DNA of 60,000 nt. Source: Adiantum capillus-veneris (lineage: Eukaryota; Streptophyta; Polypodiopsida; Polypodiales; Pteridaceae). Every line of letters starts with the position of its first letter. Position 1 is the first letter of the stretch. The stretch spans positions 69,988,299 to 70,048,298 of the forward strand of contig CM043952.1 of NCBI GenBank assembly GCA_014529385.2. The letters are read 5' to 3'. The notes below the pieces were generated by a model. It was not told where the DNA came from, searched no databases, and worked only from the letters and a program-made list of their open reading frames with translations. Shown in pieces: positions 59,357 through 60,000 of the stretch. Both the position numbers and the translations under genes were made by a program.

Positions 59357-59890
59357 ATGACCACTACAGGCAAGAAAAAGGCTAGTGAGCAACCAACTTC
59401 AACCTCCAACTTGCAACCACGACTCTCACCCCTAAATCCTCCTGAAGCAAAGAGGCGAAGGCTTGCCTACAAGATTGCCGCCCGTCTGTGAGTGCTCCCA
59501 GTGCACTTTGTGAATCCAGACACCACCAATCCCAAGCCAACCTCCTGTCCGTGTGAAGATCACTTTGGATATTGTCCAAAGTGCTTTGGAGACCGGATGA
59601 AAAGCCTCCCTGCTCTACCTTTGCTGCTAATTTTCAAGAAGTTATCTCAATCTAAGGAAACTATCTTAGTTGATGATGTGCTTCACATTAATGGTGTCAC
59701 TTTCATTCGTCATGCTGATTATGGTAATAGCATCCAATTGTTGCTTGCTAAAAGGCTCAGCATTGTACAAAGTGTTGCCATCACGCCTTACGTCTTCACA
59801 GATGCATCAGGAAGAGTCGAAGTGATCCAAGGTGCTGACCTTCTGTGGCTGATCAGGCTCATTGGTCCCAAGGTGGTGCAACTAAGCTAG
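59357..59890 (+). pseudogene. F ORF1-like frame upstream of gag
   Basis: ATG 59357 (MTTTGKKKASEQPTSTSN), one TGA at 59489-59491, then a folded-domain stretch to TAG 59888-59890: CPCEDHFGYCPKCFGDRMK is a Cys-rich (C-x-C...C-x2-C) segment, followed by LVDDVLHINGVTFIRHADY and GNSIQLLLAKRLSIVQSVA. The place between the leader peptide and gag, which must lie beyond the window, matches ORF1 of Ogre/Tat-type elements. The function is not known. Confidence 0.5.
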
Positions 59891-60000
59891 GCTCTTGTGT
59901 GTAAGTATGGATGCCAATAATGAGAATGATGATCCCCGCATGTTTCCTTTCCATTTTGTGCGTCATATCCGTGTGAATATTTGTATTGATAGAAAAATCT

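Overview
The window looks like nuclear heterochromatin of a land plant with a large, repeat-rich genome (fern, gymnosperm or similar; I cannot name the species). Nearly all recognisable coding sequence is Ty3/gypsy LTR retrotransposon of plant non-chromoviral (Tat/Athila-like) character, broken by stops and frameshifts. The rest is microsatellite, small repeat families and three pieces that may come from ordinary plant genes. There are no bacterial-style genes, no CRISPR array, and I saw no rRNA or tRNA gene.

Layout. 1-~11.3 kb (+): element E1, cut by the window start. It has pol, then a second retropepsin-like domain after integrase, 2.1 kb without clear genes, a very large broken 3' reading frame with a coiled coil, a polypurine tract and an LTR. 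11.57-19.14 kb (-): element E2, with a 1.8-kb 5' LTR (17361-19142), gag, protease, an RT with its catalytic core deleted, RNase H and integrase. Only 181 bp of its 3' LTR remain. E2 sits inside the gag zinc knuckle of an older element E3 (-, 19.14-~20.9 kb). 20.9-41.29 kb (+): element B, Tat-like with two RNase H domains, split by element C. C (24717-35026, -) is complete, with 565/559-bp LTRs, a perfect 5-bp target duplication AGGAC, an Asp-type primer-binding site and a polypurine tract. 41.3-44.6 kb: the last exon of an FCP1/NIF-like phosphatase gene (42240-42551, +) and an unrecognised split gene (43108-44444, -). 45.8-46.8 kb: a second copy of the E2 LTR/gag start (+) fused to a Ty1/copia RT piece (-). 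46.8-58 kb: mostly gene-free, with long GA/CT/GT/CA tracts, a 122-bp tandem duplication, a degenerate ~249-bp duplication and a five-copy family of hairpin repeats. 58.2-60 kb (+): the 5' end of another Tat-like element, F, running off the window.

Order of events read from the nesting: E3 is oldest; E2 landed in E3 gag; B lies against the E3 LTR; C landed in B after B was in place. C LTRs differ by about 20 substitutions by eye, 17 of them transitions. Many in-frame stops look like CAA/CAG or CGA turned into TAA/TAG/TGA, as expected from methyl-cytosine decay in silenced DNA. None of the elements looks able to move by itself.

Most unusual features: in E1, a duplicated integrase zinc-binding (H2C2) domain, a protease-like domain downstream of integrase, and a ~1,180-codon 3' reading frame of unknown role; a short MDEW leader peptide shared by B and F just after the primer-binding site; and the palindromic hairpin family at 50.2-51.5 kb.
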